In this document: positions 47,855-56,135 of the stretch, piece by piece
Layout of the letters: every line of letters begins with the position of its first letter
Numbering within the stretch: the first letter of the stretch is position 1
From: CAVUAF01 sp963739375
GTDB lineage: Bacteria; Acidobacteriota; Terriglobia; Terriglobales; Acidobacteriaceae
Assembly: GCA_963739375.1 (NCBI GenBank)
Contig: CAVUAF010000018.1
Coordinates: 1-64,000, forward strand
DNA: 64,000 nucleotides
Direction of reading: 5' to 3'
Notes under the pieces: model-generated
The model's input: only the letters and a program-made list of their open reading frames with translations
The model's database searches: none
Told to the model about the DNA's origin: nothing
Position numbers and translations under genes: made by a program

Positions 47855-49267
47855 TCAGTTCGTCATCATCCCCGCCTGCGCGCCGCGGATGTTGTAGCGC
47901 TTGAGCTTGCGATACAGGGTGGCGCGGCTGATCCCCAGCATCCTCCCGGCCAGCGCCTTGTCGCCGCGTACCTGCTCGAAGACGCGCTGGATGGTGATGC
48001 GCTCCAGGTCTTCCAGGTCGGTAGCCGGGGGCAGCGCGGCGTCGCCGGCGAACGCGGTGAGGCCCACCGCGCTCCCGCCGCCGAGCGCCGGCAGGTAGTC
48101 GCGCACCGCCGGGGGCAGGCCGTCGACGTCGATCACCCGGCCATCGCCCAGCGCCAGCGCGCGTTCGATGGCGTTCTGCAGCTCGCGGACGTTCCCCGGC
48201 CAGTCATACTGCATCAGGCACTTCATCGCCGCCGGCGTGATCTCCGGCGTGCCTTCGCGGTCGTGGTTTTCCAGGAACCAGTGCACCAGCGCCGCGATAT
48301 CGGCGCGCCGCTCGCGCAACGGCGGCACGTGCACGCTCACCACGTTGAGGCGGAAGAAGAGGTCTTTGCGGAAGGTGCCGGCGCGGTAGGCGGCTTCCAG
48401 GTCGCGGTTGGTGGCGGCGATCACCCGCACCTCCACCTGCACGCGCTCGTTGCTGCCCACCGGGCGCACTTCCTTCTCCTGCAGCACGCGCAGCAGCTTG
48501 GCCTGGAGTTCCAGGGGCAGCTCGCCGATTTCGTCGAGGAAGATGGTGCCGCCGTCGGCCGCCTGGAAGAGCCCGGGCTTGGATTTCAGGGCGCCGGTGA
48601 ACGCGCCCTTCTCGTAGCCGAAGAGCTCCGACTCGATCAGCGTGGGTACCAGCGAGCTGCAGTCCACGGCGATGAACGGGCGTTTGGCATAGGAGCCGCG
48701 GAAGTGGATGGCGCGCGCCACCAGCTCTTTCCCGGTGCCGCTTTCCCCGGTAATCAGCACCGGCGTGTGCGTGTCTTTCAGCCGCGCGATCATGCGCAGC
48801 ACGTCCTGGATCTTGGCCGAGGTGCCGACAATCCCGTGCAGCTCGTTTTCCGAGTTCACGCGGTCGCGCAGGTATTCGTTCTCGGCCACCAGGTTCACCT
48901 TCTCCGCCATGCGCTGCAGGATCAGCTTCAGCTCCTCCACGCGGAACGGCTTGGTGATGTAGTCGTAGGCACCGAGCTTCATCGCCTGCACCGCCGACTC
49001 GATGGAGCCGTAGCCGGTCATGATGGCGACCTCGGTCGCGGGGTGCATTTGCTTGACCCGGCCCAGGAACTCCAGCCCGTCCATGGTCGGCATGCGCAGG
49101 TCGGCGAGGATCAGGTCGGGCGCGTGGCTCTCCAGGAAGGCCAGCGCCGCCTCCGCGCTCTCCGCCTCCGAGCAGTGGAAGCCCAGCGTGCCCCCGATGG
49201 TCATGCACAGCTTGCGAATGGTCAGCTGGTCGTCGACGATGAGGAAGTGCAGCGGCTGCTGGCTCAT
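47855..49267 (-). CDS. NtrC-family sigma-54-dependent response regulator
   Basis: The 470-aa product has a receiver (phospho-Asp in 'LILADLRMPTMDG', Lys in 'YITKPFRVEE') and an AAA+ domain with 'GESGTGKELVARAIH' and the sigma-54 contact loop 'GYEKGAFTGALKS'. 'GGTIFLDEIGELP' and a C-terminal FIS-type helix-turn-helix ('ALAGRMLGISRATLYRKLKRYNI') complete it. It activates sigma-54 promoters after phosphorylation. Its ATG overlaps the stop of the upstream receiver gene (ATGA), and the histidine kinase is the first gene of the operon. Confidence 0.92.
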   Translation of the reverse strand: MSQQPLHFLIVDDQLTIRKLCMTIGGTLGFHCSEAESAEAALAFLESHAPDLILADLRMPTMDGLEFLGRVKQMHPATEVAIMTGYGSIESAVQAMKLGAYDYITKPFRVEELKLILQRMAEKVNLVAENEYLRDRVNSENELHGIVGTSAKIQDVLRMIARLKDTHTPVLITGESGTGKELVARAIHFRGSYAKRPFIAVDCSSLVPTLIESELFGYEKGAFTGALKSKPGLFQAADGGTIFLDEIGELPLELQAKLLRVLQEKEVRPVGSNERVQVEVRVIAATNRDLEAAYRAGTFRKDLFFRLNVVSVHVPPLRERRADIAALVHWFLENHDREGTPEITPAAMKCLMQYDWPGNVRELQNAIERALALGDGRVIDVDGLPPAVRDYLPALGGGSAVGLTAFAGDAALPPATDLEDLERITIQRVFEQVRGDKALAGRMLGISRATLYRKLKRYNIRGAQAGMMTN

Positions 49268-49662
49268 GGGGCGCTCCCGAATTTTTCGCGCACGGCGGCG
49301 ATGAGGTCGGCGACGCGAAAGGGCTTCTCGATGCACGGCGCCCCGGTCTCGTGCAGCAGGCGCGTGGTCTCTTCGTTGACGGTGTCGCCGGTCACGAAAA
49401 TCACGCGCCCCACCAGGTCGCGGCGGTGCGTCGCGATCCAGGCATGCACGTCGGCGCCGGTGACGCCGCCGGGGGTGCGCATGTCGCTGATCACCCCGCG
49501 GAAATCGCCTTGCGCCAGCAGCCGCAGCGCGTCCACGCCGGAAGGCGCGGCCACCACGCTGTAGCCGCTGCGCTCCAGCGCCGCCTGGATGAACGCCACC
49601 ACCGAAGGCTCGTCCTCGATGACCAGCACCGGGGAATCGAGCGTGGAATCTATGGCCGTCAT
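49264..49662 (-). CDS. Stand-alone receiver domain protein
   Basis: The 132-aa product is a single CheY-like domain with 'VLVIEDEPSVVAFIQAALE', the Asp in 'FRGVISDMRTPGGVTG', a Thr in 'VIFVTGDTVN' and Lys in 'CIEKPFRVADL'. It has no output domain, so it probably passes phosphate between the large kinase and the NtrC regulator or acts as a phosphate sink. Both ends overlap neighbours by 4 bp. Confidence 0.9.
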   Translation of the reverse strand: MTAIDSTLDSPVLVIEDEPSVVAFIQAALERSGYSVVAAPSGVDALRLLAQGDFRGVISDMRTPGGVTGADVHAWIATHRRDLVGRVIFVTGDTVNEETTRLLHETGAPCIEKPFRVADLIAAVREKFGSAP

Positions 49663-52600
49663 GCGCTACCTCCTGTGCTGCCGGAAGTGTGGTTGGCGAG
49701 CGGCAGCCGCACCAGGAACGTTGCCCCCGGCCCGTCGCCGTTGTTCATGGGCACGATTTCCCCGCCGTGCTCGCGCACGATCCCGTAGCAGATGCTGAGC
49801 CCCAGCCCGGTGCCCTTGCCCACTTCCTTGGTGGTGAAAAACGGATCGAAGATGCGGTCGGGATGCGAAATGCCTTCCCCGTTGTCGCGGAAGGCAATCT
49901 CCACCGCCCCGCCCTGGACGCCGGTGCGGATCTCGATCGCGCCCGGCCGCCCGGTGCCGCACACCGCGTCGTAGGCGTTGTTCAGGATGTTGAGGAAGAC
50001 CTGCTGCAACTGGTGCGTGTCGCCGATGACGGTGGGGACCGGCTCGGAGAAACGCTCCGTCACCTCCACCCCGCGGCTGGAGAAATCGTAGGCGCGGAGC
50101 TGGGTGGTGCGGCGCAGCACCTGGTTCACGTCCAGCGGCTCGCGCTGCGGCGGCACCTGGCGCGCGAAGCTCAGCAGGTTCTGCACGATGGTCTTGGTGC
50201 GCTGCGCCTCCTGCACGATTATCCGCAGGTCGCGCTTGGTGTCCTCCGTCATCTCCTGCTGCGCCAGCAGCAGGTCGGCGAACCCGAGGATGGCGGTCAG
50301 CGGGTTGTTCACCTCGTGCGCCACGCCGCTCACCAGTTGCCCCACCGCCGCCATCTTTTCCGTGTGCATCAGCTTGGCCTTCAGGATGGCGGCGTCGGTG
50401 ATGTCGGTCATGACCACGATCAGGCTGCTCACCGCGCCCTGCTCGTTGCGCATCGGGCTGAGGTTCACCGCGAAGCTGCCGATGGTGGCATTGCCGCGCA
50501 CCAGCTGGATTTCCAGGTTGTCCACCGGCTGCCCGCTAATGGTGGTGGCGAAGGCTTCGAGGAAGCGGCTGCGCGTCGGCGGCGTGACCAGCTCGGCCAG
50601 CCGCTGTCCCAGCAGTTGCTCGGGGCGCCAGGCGCCGCTCTCGAAGCAGCGCCGGTTGGCATAGCTGATGACCCCGCCGGTGTCCGCCACCAGGATCATG
50701 CTCTGGGTGTTGTTGAGGATGGCGTCGTTGAAATCGCGCTCGTGCTGCAACTGTGCCTGCGAGCGCTTCAGCTCGGTGATGTCGAGCATCAGCCCGCGGT
50801 ACTGCACGATGCGTCCCTGTGCGTCGCGCACCGCGAACGTGTTCTGCAGGGTGTGGATGACGGAGCCGTCCTTGCGCCGCAGCGGCTCCTCGTAGTTGCG
50901 CAGCACCACGTCCTGCTGCACCGCCGCCTTGAACGCCTCGCGCGCCTCCGGGCTCTGGTAAAGCTGGGTGGCGAGGTCGATCTGCAGCAGCTCCTCGCGG
51001 CTGCCGTAGCCCAGCATGCGCACCAGGGCGTCGTTGACCTCGATGAAACGCCCTTCGGGCACCGAGAAGTAGAGGCCTTCCTGGATGTTGTCGAACAGCT
51101 CGCGGTAGCGGCGCTCGGCTTCGCGACGATCGGTGATGTCCTTCAGCACGTGGATCGTCTGCATGCCGTCGTTCAACGCCCCGTGAATGCGCGACGTCGA
51201 CACCAGGTAGGTGCGGTCGAGCACCGGGTGGATGTACTCGTCGGTCCTTTCCTGGCCGGGCCGGCAAATCGGGCAGGGTTGGTTGCCGGGATCGGCGGCC
51301 AGGGTCGCCAGCGCCCGCATTCCCACCCCCACCAGCTCCGGTGGCCGTACCCCGATGAAGTCGGCGAGCGAGCGGTTCACCCGCAGCACCTTGTGCTGGT
51401 CGTCGTGGACCACGATGTAATCGGTGATGGCGTCGAAGATCTCCGCCCACTGCTTGTTCGATTGCGCGATGCGCGAGAACAGCCGCGCGTTTTCCAGCGC
51501 CACCGCCGCGTGCCCGCACAGGGCGTGCAGCAGGTTGAGGTCGGCGGCCGTGACCGGGCCATGGCGGTCGGCGAGGCAGAGCAGGCCCAGCAGTTCGTCG
51601 TCGGCGCCGACCAGCCGCGCCAGGATGACGTCGTTCCACTGCAGCCCTTCCGCCACCTGCACGCCCAGCAACTCGACGGCGGGCCCGGCAATCACGCGCT
51701 CCGCCCGGGTGCCGGCGAGGTCGGTCAGGGCGTTGTTCAGCTTGCGCAGCAGGTGGCGGTCGTGCAGCCGGTCGCCATCCTGGATGATCACGGTCTCCAG
51801 CTGGCTGCGATTGGCCAGCGCCAGCGACACCACGCGCGCCCCCAGCAGCGTGCAGGCGCGCTGCGTGAAGGCGCGGACGAAGTCGGGCAGGCGGAGCGAC
51901 GAGTTCAGCTCCAGCGCCAGGCTCATCAGGTTTTCCGAGCGCCGCCGGTGCTCCTCGGAAAGGTCCAGGTTGCGCCGCGCCTCCAGCGCCACCCCGGCTT
52001 CGGCCGCCAGCGCTTGCGCCCGGCGCACATCCTCGGGCGTGATGCCGCCGCCGCCGATCCGGTCCAGCACCCCCAGCAGCCCCAGGCTGTCGCCCGCCGG
52101 CCCCGCCAGCGGCACCACCAGGCACTGCCGCACCCCGAACTCCTGCACCGTGGCCCCATCCAGCTCCGCCTCCAGCGCCGCGTTGTCCGACCAGAACGGC
52201 TCTTTCGTGCTCAGCACGCGCTGCATGGCGCGCGTCTCCAGCTTGCGCGAGATAGGCTGGCCCAGGCCTTTGTCGGCGGCATAGCGCACGTAGCAGCCAT
52301 CGCTCTCGGCCAGCGCGATGAAGGCGCGCTCGAAGCCGAGAAACTCCGCCGCGCGCACCGCAAACTGCTTCAGGAAATCGTCCAGCTGTGCCGCGCCGCC
52401 CAGCTCGATGGAGATGGCGAGCAGTTGTTGCAGCTCGCGCGCTTGCGAGTTGGCCCGCGCGTAGAGTTCGGAATTCGTCAGCGCCAGGGCGCCGAAGTTG
52501 CACACCGCGCGCAGCAGGGCGCGGTCGCGCTCCGCGAACGCCTGCCCCGCCGCGGGGAAGACCACGATGCCGGCGCGGGTCTGTTCGGTGCCCAGCGGCG

Positions 52601-53489
52601 CCAGCACCGCGTCGCGCACCCCGATCCGTTGTGCCAGCGCTTCCCGCCCGCCCAGCCGCAGCCACTGCGGTTCCGCCGCGGTCGTGGCGCGCTGTACCAG
52701 CTCCGCCAGCCAGCGCGAGGCGGCGGCCTCGGCTTCGACGTCCGCGGCCAGCTCATGGCGCTCCGCGGCCACGCCTTTCATGGCCACCATCTCCCCGGAC
52801 ACCTGCCCTACCACCACCACCCGCGCCCGGAACAGCTCGCGCAGGTGCTCCGCCAGCGCGCGGTACACCGCGTCGGCATCGAGCGTGGCGTGCAGCGCCT
52901 GCGCGCATTGCACCAGCACCTGGGCGGTCCGCCGGTCATCGCGCAGCGATTCGCCCAGCCGCCAGGCTTCCAGCAGCGTCCCCATCGAGGCGGCCACGAT
53001 CGTCGCCTTGGCGGCCAGGTCGTCGGTGAAGAAGTCGGCCTCGGTGGTGTGCAGGAAGACGATCGCCCCGATCACCTCGCCGGCCACGATCAGGGGAGCG
53101 CCCATCAGCGAGCGCGCGTCGAAGGCCCCCGCCATGGGGAGGCGCGCCGCGTCCACGCCGTTGACATAAACCGCCCGCCGTTCGCGGACGCACTGGCAGA
53201 CCACGGCCGCGTCGTCCAGCTGCAGCCGCGAGCCCACGAAGCGTTCTCCCAAGTGCCCTTCGGCGTGTTCCCCGACCAGCAGGCCCTCGCGCGAGAGCGT
53301 CCAGTAATAGGCGCCGGAGACCCCGAAAAACTCCCGCGTGGCGCTGCAGAAGAAGCGGATCAGGGCGGGCAGTTCGCTGCTCCGGGCAGCCATGGCGGAG
53401 AACTGCAGCAACAATTGCTGGAAACGATCATCAAACGGGGGGGCAGGGAAGGCAGGCGCAGGGCGGGTTGGAATCCCGGTCGAAGCCAT
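49659..53489 (-). CDS. Large sensor histidine kinase with GAF and PAS domains
   Basis: About 1276 aa (ATG 53489; the frame is open to 53543). No membrane helix is evident, so it is cytoplasmic. The N-terminal two thirds contain repeated GAF-type domains ('RSLMGAPLIVAGEVIGAIVFL', 'CLVVPLAGPAGDSLGLLGVL'). PAS domains follow ('ITDYIVVHDDQHKVLRVN', 'YRELFDNIQEGLYFSVPEG'), one with a PAC-like tail. The H-box is 'VSGVAHEVNNPLTAILGF' (about residue 1060), and the ATPase has 'NILNNAYDAV', 'FRDNGEGISHPDRIF' and 'GKGTGLGLSICYGIV'. Such a kinase senses internal signals such as redox, light or ligands bound by GAF/PAS. It drives the following receiver and NtrC regulator. Confidence 0.9.
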   Translation of the reverse strand: MASTGIPTRPAPAFPAPPFDDRFQQLLLQFSAMAARSSELPALIRFFCSATREFFGVSGAYYWTLSREGLLVGEHAEGHLGERFVGSRLQLDDAAVVCQCVRERRAVYVNGVDAARLPMAGAFDARSLMGAPLIVAGEVIGAIVFLHTTEADFFTDDLAAKATIVAASMGTLLEAWRLGESLRDDRRTAQVLVQCAQALHATLDADAVYRALAEHLRELFRARVVVVGQVSGEMVAMKGVAAERHELAADVEAEAAASRWLAELVQRATTAAEPQWLRLGGREALAQRIGVRDAVLAPLGTEQTRAGIVVFPAAGQAFAERDRALLRAVCNFGALALTNSELYARANSQARELQQLLAISIELGGAAQLDDFLKQFAVRAAEFLGFERAFIALAESDGCYVRYAADKGLGQPISRKLETRAMQRVLSTKEPFWSDNAALEAELDGATVQEFGVRQCLVVPLAGPAGDSLGLLGVLDRIGGGGITPEDVRRAQALAAEAGVALEARRNLDLSEEHRRRSENLMSLALELNSSLRLPDFVRAFTQRACTLLGARVVSLALANRSQLETVIIQDGDRLHDRHLLRKLNNALTDLAGTRAERVIAGPAVELLGVQVAEGLQWNDVILARLVGADDELLGLLCLADRHGPVTAADLNLLHALCGHAAVALENARLFSRIAQSNKQWAEIFDAITDYIVVHDDQHKVLRVNRSLADFIGVRPPELVGVGMRALATLAADPGNQPCPICRPGQERTDEYIHPVLDRTYLVSTSRIHGALNDGMQTIHVLKDITDRREAERRYRELFDNIQEGLYFSVPEGRFIEVNDALVRMLGYGSREELLQIDLATQLYQSPEAREAFKAAVQQDVVLRNYEEPLRRKDGSVIHTLQNTFAVRDAQGRIVQYRGLMLDITELKRSQAQLQHERDFNDAILNNTQSMILVADTGGVISYANRRCFESGAWRPEQLLGQRLAELVTPPTRSRFLEAFATTISGQPVDNLEIQLVRGNATIGSFAVNLSPMRNEQGAVSSLIVVMTDITDAAILKAKLMHTEKMAAVGQLVSGVAHEVNNPLTAILGFADLLLAQQEMTEDTKRDLRIIVQEAQRTKTIVQNLLSFARQVPPQREPLDVNQVLRRTTQLRAYDFSSRGVEVTERFSEPVPTVIGDTHQLQQVFLNILNNAYDAVCGTGRPGAIEIRTGVQGGAVEIAFRDNGEGISHPDRIFDPFFTTKEVGKGTGLGLSICYGIVREHGGEIVPMNNGDGPGATFLVRLPLANHTSGSTGGSA

Positions 53490-53746
53490 GAAAAAGTCGT
53501 TATTCGTTGTTCCTTGCTCGTCCTGGCCGGCCGCAGCCGCCACGGCGAACAGGGAATCAACAAATGGCCAGGAGAATCGCCCGGGGGAGCAACTGGACAG
53601 TACTGTGGCATCTCATTTTGAGTCAACCGGTTTTCCCAGGGGGTGCCACACTTGATAAGTCATTGTGCCGCTTGTGGCTTCTCACCCTGAGATAGGCGGG
53701 CGGGGGCGCTGTTGCCGAGCCGGCGCGGGCCGCCGGCGGGGAAGCC

Positions 53747-54937
53747 CTACTGCGTGATCGTGACGTAGACGGGGCGCGGCGAGGCCGTGGCTATCGTGGC
53801 CACCACGGTGTCGGTGGCGGTGGCGATGGCGCTGACGTTGTTGGAGTCGCGGTTGACCACCATCACCTTCGAATTGTCCGGAGCGGCGGCCAGGAAGACG
53901 GGTGTGCTCCCCACCGTGACCGTGTGCAGCACCGTGTTGTTGGTGGTGTTGATGACCGTGACGCTGTTGGCGCCGGAATTCGCCACGTAGACGCGCGTGC
54001 CGTCGTTCAGCGGCGCCACCGCCAGCGGCGCCCGGCCTACGTTGACCGTCGCCAGCAGGGTCGCCGGCTGCACGTCGCCCCGCAGGATGGAAACCGAATC
54101 CGACCCGGAATTGGTGACGTAAACCCGCCGCAGCGCCCGGTCGAAGATGATGAAGTTGGGTGCTATCCCGACCGGTATGGTGGCGGTGACGGTGGCGCTC
54201 GCGGTGTCGATGACCGAGACGCTGTTGCTGCCGCGGTTGGCGACATAGAGCTGCGCGCCGTCGCTGCTGATGGCCGCCCAACTGGGCGCCGTCCCCACCC
54301 GGATGGTCGCCACCACCGCCATGTCCCCCGGGGTGACCACCGAAACCGTGCCGTCTCCCTGGTTGATCGAGTACACCCGGGTGCCGTCCGGGAGCATGGC
54401 CAGCGCCACCGGGTTGGTGCCGACCGGAATGCTGCCCGACAATACATTCAGCGTCACCGACATGGTCTGGATCGCGTTCAGACCGGCGGCCGCGATGAAG
54501 AGGTTGTCCCCGACGCCGGGAAGCACGAAGACCGGTCGCGCGCCGGCGGGCAGCGCCACTACCGTCGGCACTACGCCCGGTTCACTGAAGGTGTTGAAAA
54601 CGCTGATGCTGTCGTCGCCGGAGTTGGCCACATAGGTCACGATGCTGTTGGCCAGCGTCGCCGCATGCACCGGCAACTGTCCCAGGTCGCGCACCGCCAT
54701 GACACTGTCGCCGGGAACGTCAATGTCGGTCACCGTGCCGGTGCCCCCCGGGTTGCTGTTGAGGACCAGCGCGCGGTGCTGCAGCGTGGGATCGCCGCCG
54801 GGGCTGGCAATCGGCGTCGCCACCGGACGAAACACGTCGCCGCAGCCGGCGAGCAGCAGGCAAATCAGCAGTAGGGCCGCGCTACCCCAGTGCCGGTTAC
54901 GCCCGGCAGGGAACAGCCGCTGAGAGGAGATCATCAA
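53747..54937 (-). CDS. YVTN beta-propeller lipoprotein
   Basis: The 396-aa product has a lipoprotein signal 'LLLICLLLAGC' (lipobox Cys about residue 32). Seven or so repeats of about 42 residues follow, with the YVTN signature ('DGTRVYSINQGDGTVSVV', 'DGAQLYVANRGSNSVSVI', 'ALRRVYVTNSGSDSVSIL', 'DGTRVYVANSGANSVTVI'). Such propellers are surface or periplasmic structural proteins in acidobacteria and archaea, sometimes involved in adhesion. ATG 54934 is also possible. It is downstream of the histidine kinase gene on the same strand but 200 bp away from it. Confidence 0.85.
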   Translation of the reverse strand: MMISSQRLFPAGRNRHWGSAALLLICLLLAGCGDVFRPVATPIASPGGDPTLQHRALVLNSNPGGTGTVTDIDVPGDSVMAVRDLGQLPVHAATLANSIVTYVANSGDDSISVFNTFSEPGVVPTVVALPAGARPVFVLPGVGDNLFIAAAGLNAIQTMSVTLNVLSGSIPVGTNPVALAMLPDGTRVYSINQGDGTVSVVTPGDMAVVATIRVGTAPSWAAISSDGAQLYVANRGSNSVSVIDTASATVTATIPVGIAPNFIIFDRALRRVYVTNSGSDSVSILRGDVQPATLLATVNVGRAPLAVAPLNDGTRVYVANSGANSVTVINTTNNTVLHTVTVGSTPVFLAAAPDNSKVMVVNRDSNNVSAIATATDTVVATIATASPRPVYVTITQ

Positions 54938-55083
54938 TCCAGGTTCTTCCGCCTGAGGGGGTTAGAAACAACGATTGTAACAGTTCCAGAACGGCGGGAG
55001 GGCGGCAGGTTGCGCACCTTTTCCGGGAACAACTGTCTAGCCCGGCCGCCCGTGGCCAGGCAGCGCGACGCGCAGCGTCGCGT

Positions 55084-55175
55084 ACGGTGGAAGCACCGGG
55101 CTTTAGCGGGGTGGAAGCACCGGGCTTTAGCCCGGTGAACCAGTCCGCAAAGTCGGGGCTTTAGCCCCGGCCCCA
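55084..55175 (+). repeat. GTGGAAGCACCGGGCTTTAGC repeat cluster
   Basis: GTGGAAGCACCGGGCTTTAG occurs twice within 40 bp. CGGGCTTTAGCCCGG is a perfect palindrome, and GGGGCTTTAGCCCC is a third member. They sit just upstream of the DUF92 gene, so they could be an operator or a REP-like element. Another partial copy (CGGTGGAAGCACC) lies near 59155. Confidence 0.8.
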
Positions 55176-55199
55176 ATCGGTACAATCTTTCGCCAGCAC

Positions 55200-55904
55200 G
55201 TGAACTTCCTCCTGCAGCACGCCCTCGTCGCCCTGCCCGCCACGCTGGGCTTTGCCCTCGTCGCTCGCCGCCTGCGCGGTGTCACGACTTCCGGAGCCGT
55301 GGCCGGCTGGGTGGTGGCGCTGTTGCTGTGGCTCGCGGCCGGGTGGCAGGCCTTCGTGGTGCTGCTCGCGCTGTTCGTCCTGACCCTCGCGGCCACGCGC
55401 TTTGGCTACCCGCACAAGCTGGCGCTGCGCACCGCCGAGCGTCGCAGCGGCCGCGATGCCGCGCAGGTGGTCGCCAACGTGGGGGTAGCGGGGCTGCTCG
55501 CCTTGGCCCTGCCGCCGGCATGGCTGGTGGGCGCCATGGCGGTACTGGCCGAGTGTGCCGCCGACACCGTCTCCAGCGAGATCGGCCAGGCGGTGGGCGG
55601 AACTCCTCGCCTCATCACCACCGGGCAGCGCGTCGCTCCCGGCACGGATGGCGGCCTCACCCTCGTCGGCACCGCGGCCGGGATCCTCGCGGCCGCCGTC
55701 CTCGCCGCGCTGGCTTGCGGACTGCGGCTGCTGGATGCACGCGCCGCGGGCATCGCCGTGCTGGCCGCGACTGTCGGCATGTTCTGCGACAGCCTGCTCG
55801 GCGCCACCCTCGAGCGCCGCGGCCGCATGAACAACAACCAGGTCAACGGCGCCAGCACCGCCTGCGCGGCGCTGGTGGCCGTGGCCGCTATGTGGGCGGC
55901 CTGA
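55200..55904 (+). CDS. DUF92 membrane protein (VTE6-like)
   Basis: The 234-aa polytopic protein from the GTG at 55200 has six or seven hydrophobic segments. Diagnostic stretches are 'VTTSGAVAGWVVALLLWL', 'AVLAECAADTVSSEIGQAVGG', 'TDGGLTLVGTAAGILAAAVLAAL' and 'MFCDSLLGATLERRG'. DUF92/TIGR00297 members include plant VTE6 (phytyl-phosphate kinase) and bacterial proteins of unknown function. I infer a polyprenyl-phosphate or lipid-related role. Confidence 0.85.
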   Translation: MNFLLQHALVALPATLGFALVARRLRGVTTSGAVAGWVVALLLWLAAGWQAFVVLLALFVLTLAATRFGYPHKLALRTAERRSGRDAAQVVANVGVAGLLALALPPAWLVGAMAVLAECAADTVSSEIGQAVGGTPRLITTGQRVAPGTDGGLTLVGTAAGILAAAVLAALACGLRLLDARAAGIAVLAATVGMFCDSLLGATLERRGRMNNNQVNGASTACAALVAVAAMWAA

Positions 55905-55920
55905 TGCTGCGGTTGCAAGT

Positions 55921-56035
55921 TCTGTCATGCTGAGCGGAGCGGCGGCAGGCGCCGCCACGAAGTCGAAGCATCCCTATTGCACCTCCGGCCGTCGCGTGGA
56001 AATAGGGCTTCCCCGCTGCGCTCGGGATGTTCTTG
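55921..56035. repeat. REP-like element with partial mirror
   Basis: CATGCTGAGCGGAGCGGCGG and CGCTGCGCTCGGGATGTTC are reminiscent of the ACATCCCGAG elements at 28.8 and 47.8 kb. An inner pair CCCTATT/AATAGGG can also fold. It lies between two plus-strand genes. Confidence 0.55.
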
Positions 56036-56135
56036 TCTGCCGCGCATGACCTCGTTGGCAGCGCTGCCGTTGCCAGAGGACCCTGTTATCCTCGTGTCTT
56101 CGTGCCTTCGTGGTGAACACAACCTGGTGAACACA

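Noticed and set aside
49689..53621. Very long open frame antisense to the large histidine kinase (and similar ones at 28891-30663, 55974-58688, 22367-23791 and 40379-41716)
   Set aside because: High-GC genes leave long stop-free antisense frames. The antisense products lack domains and are Arg/Gly/His-rich, whereas the sense strands carry clear motifs.
53544..53746. Sigma-54 promoter upstream of the histidine kinase
   Set aside because: A GGCAC word is visible, but no GC element at the correct spacing follows, so the -24/-12 pattern fails.
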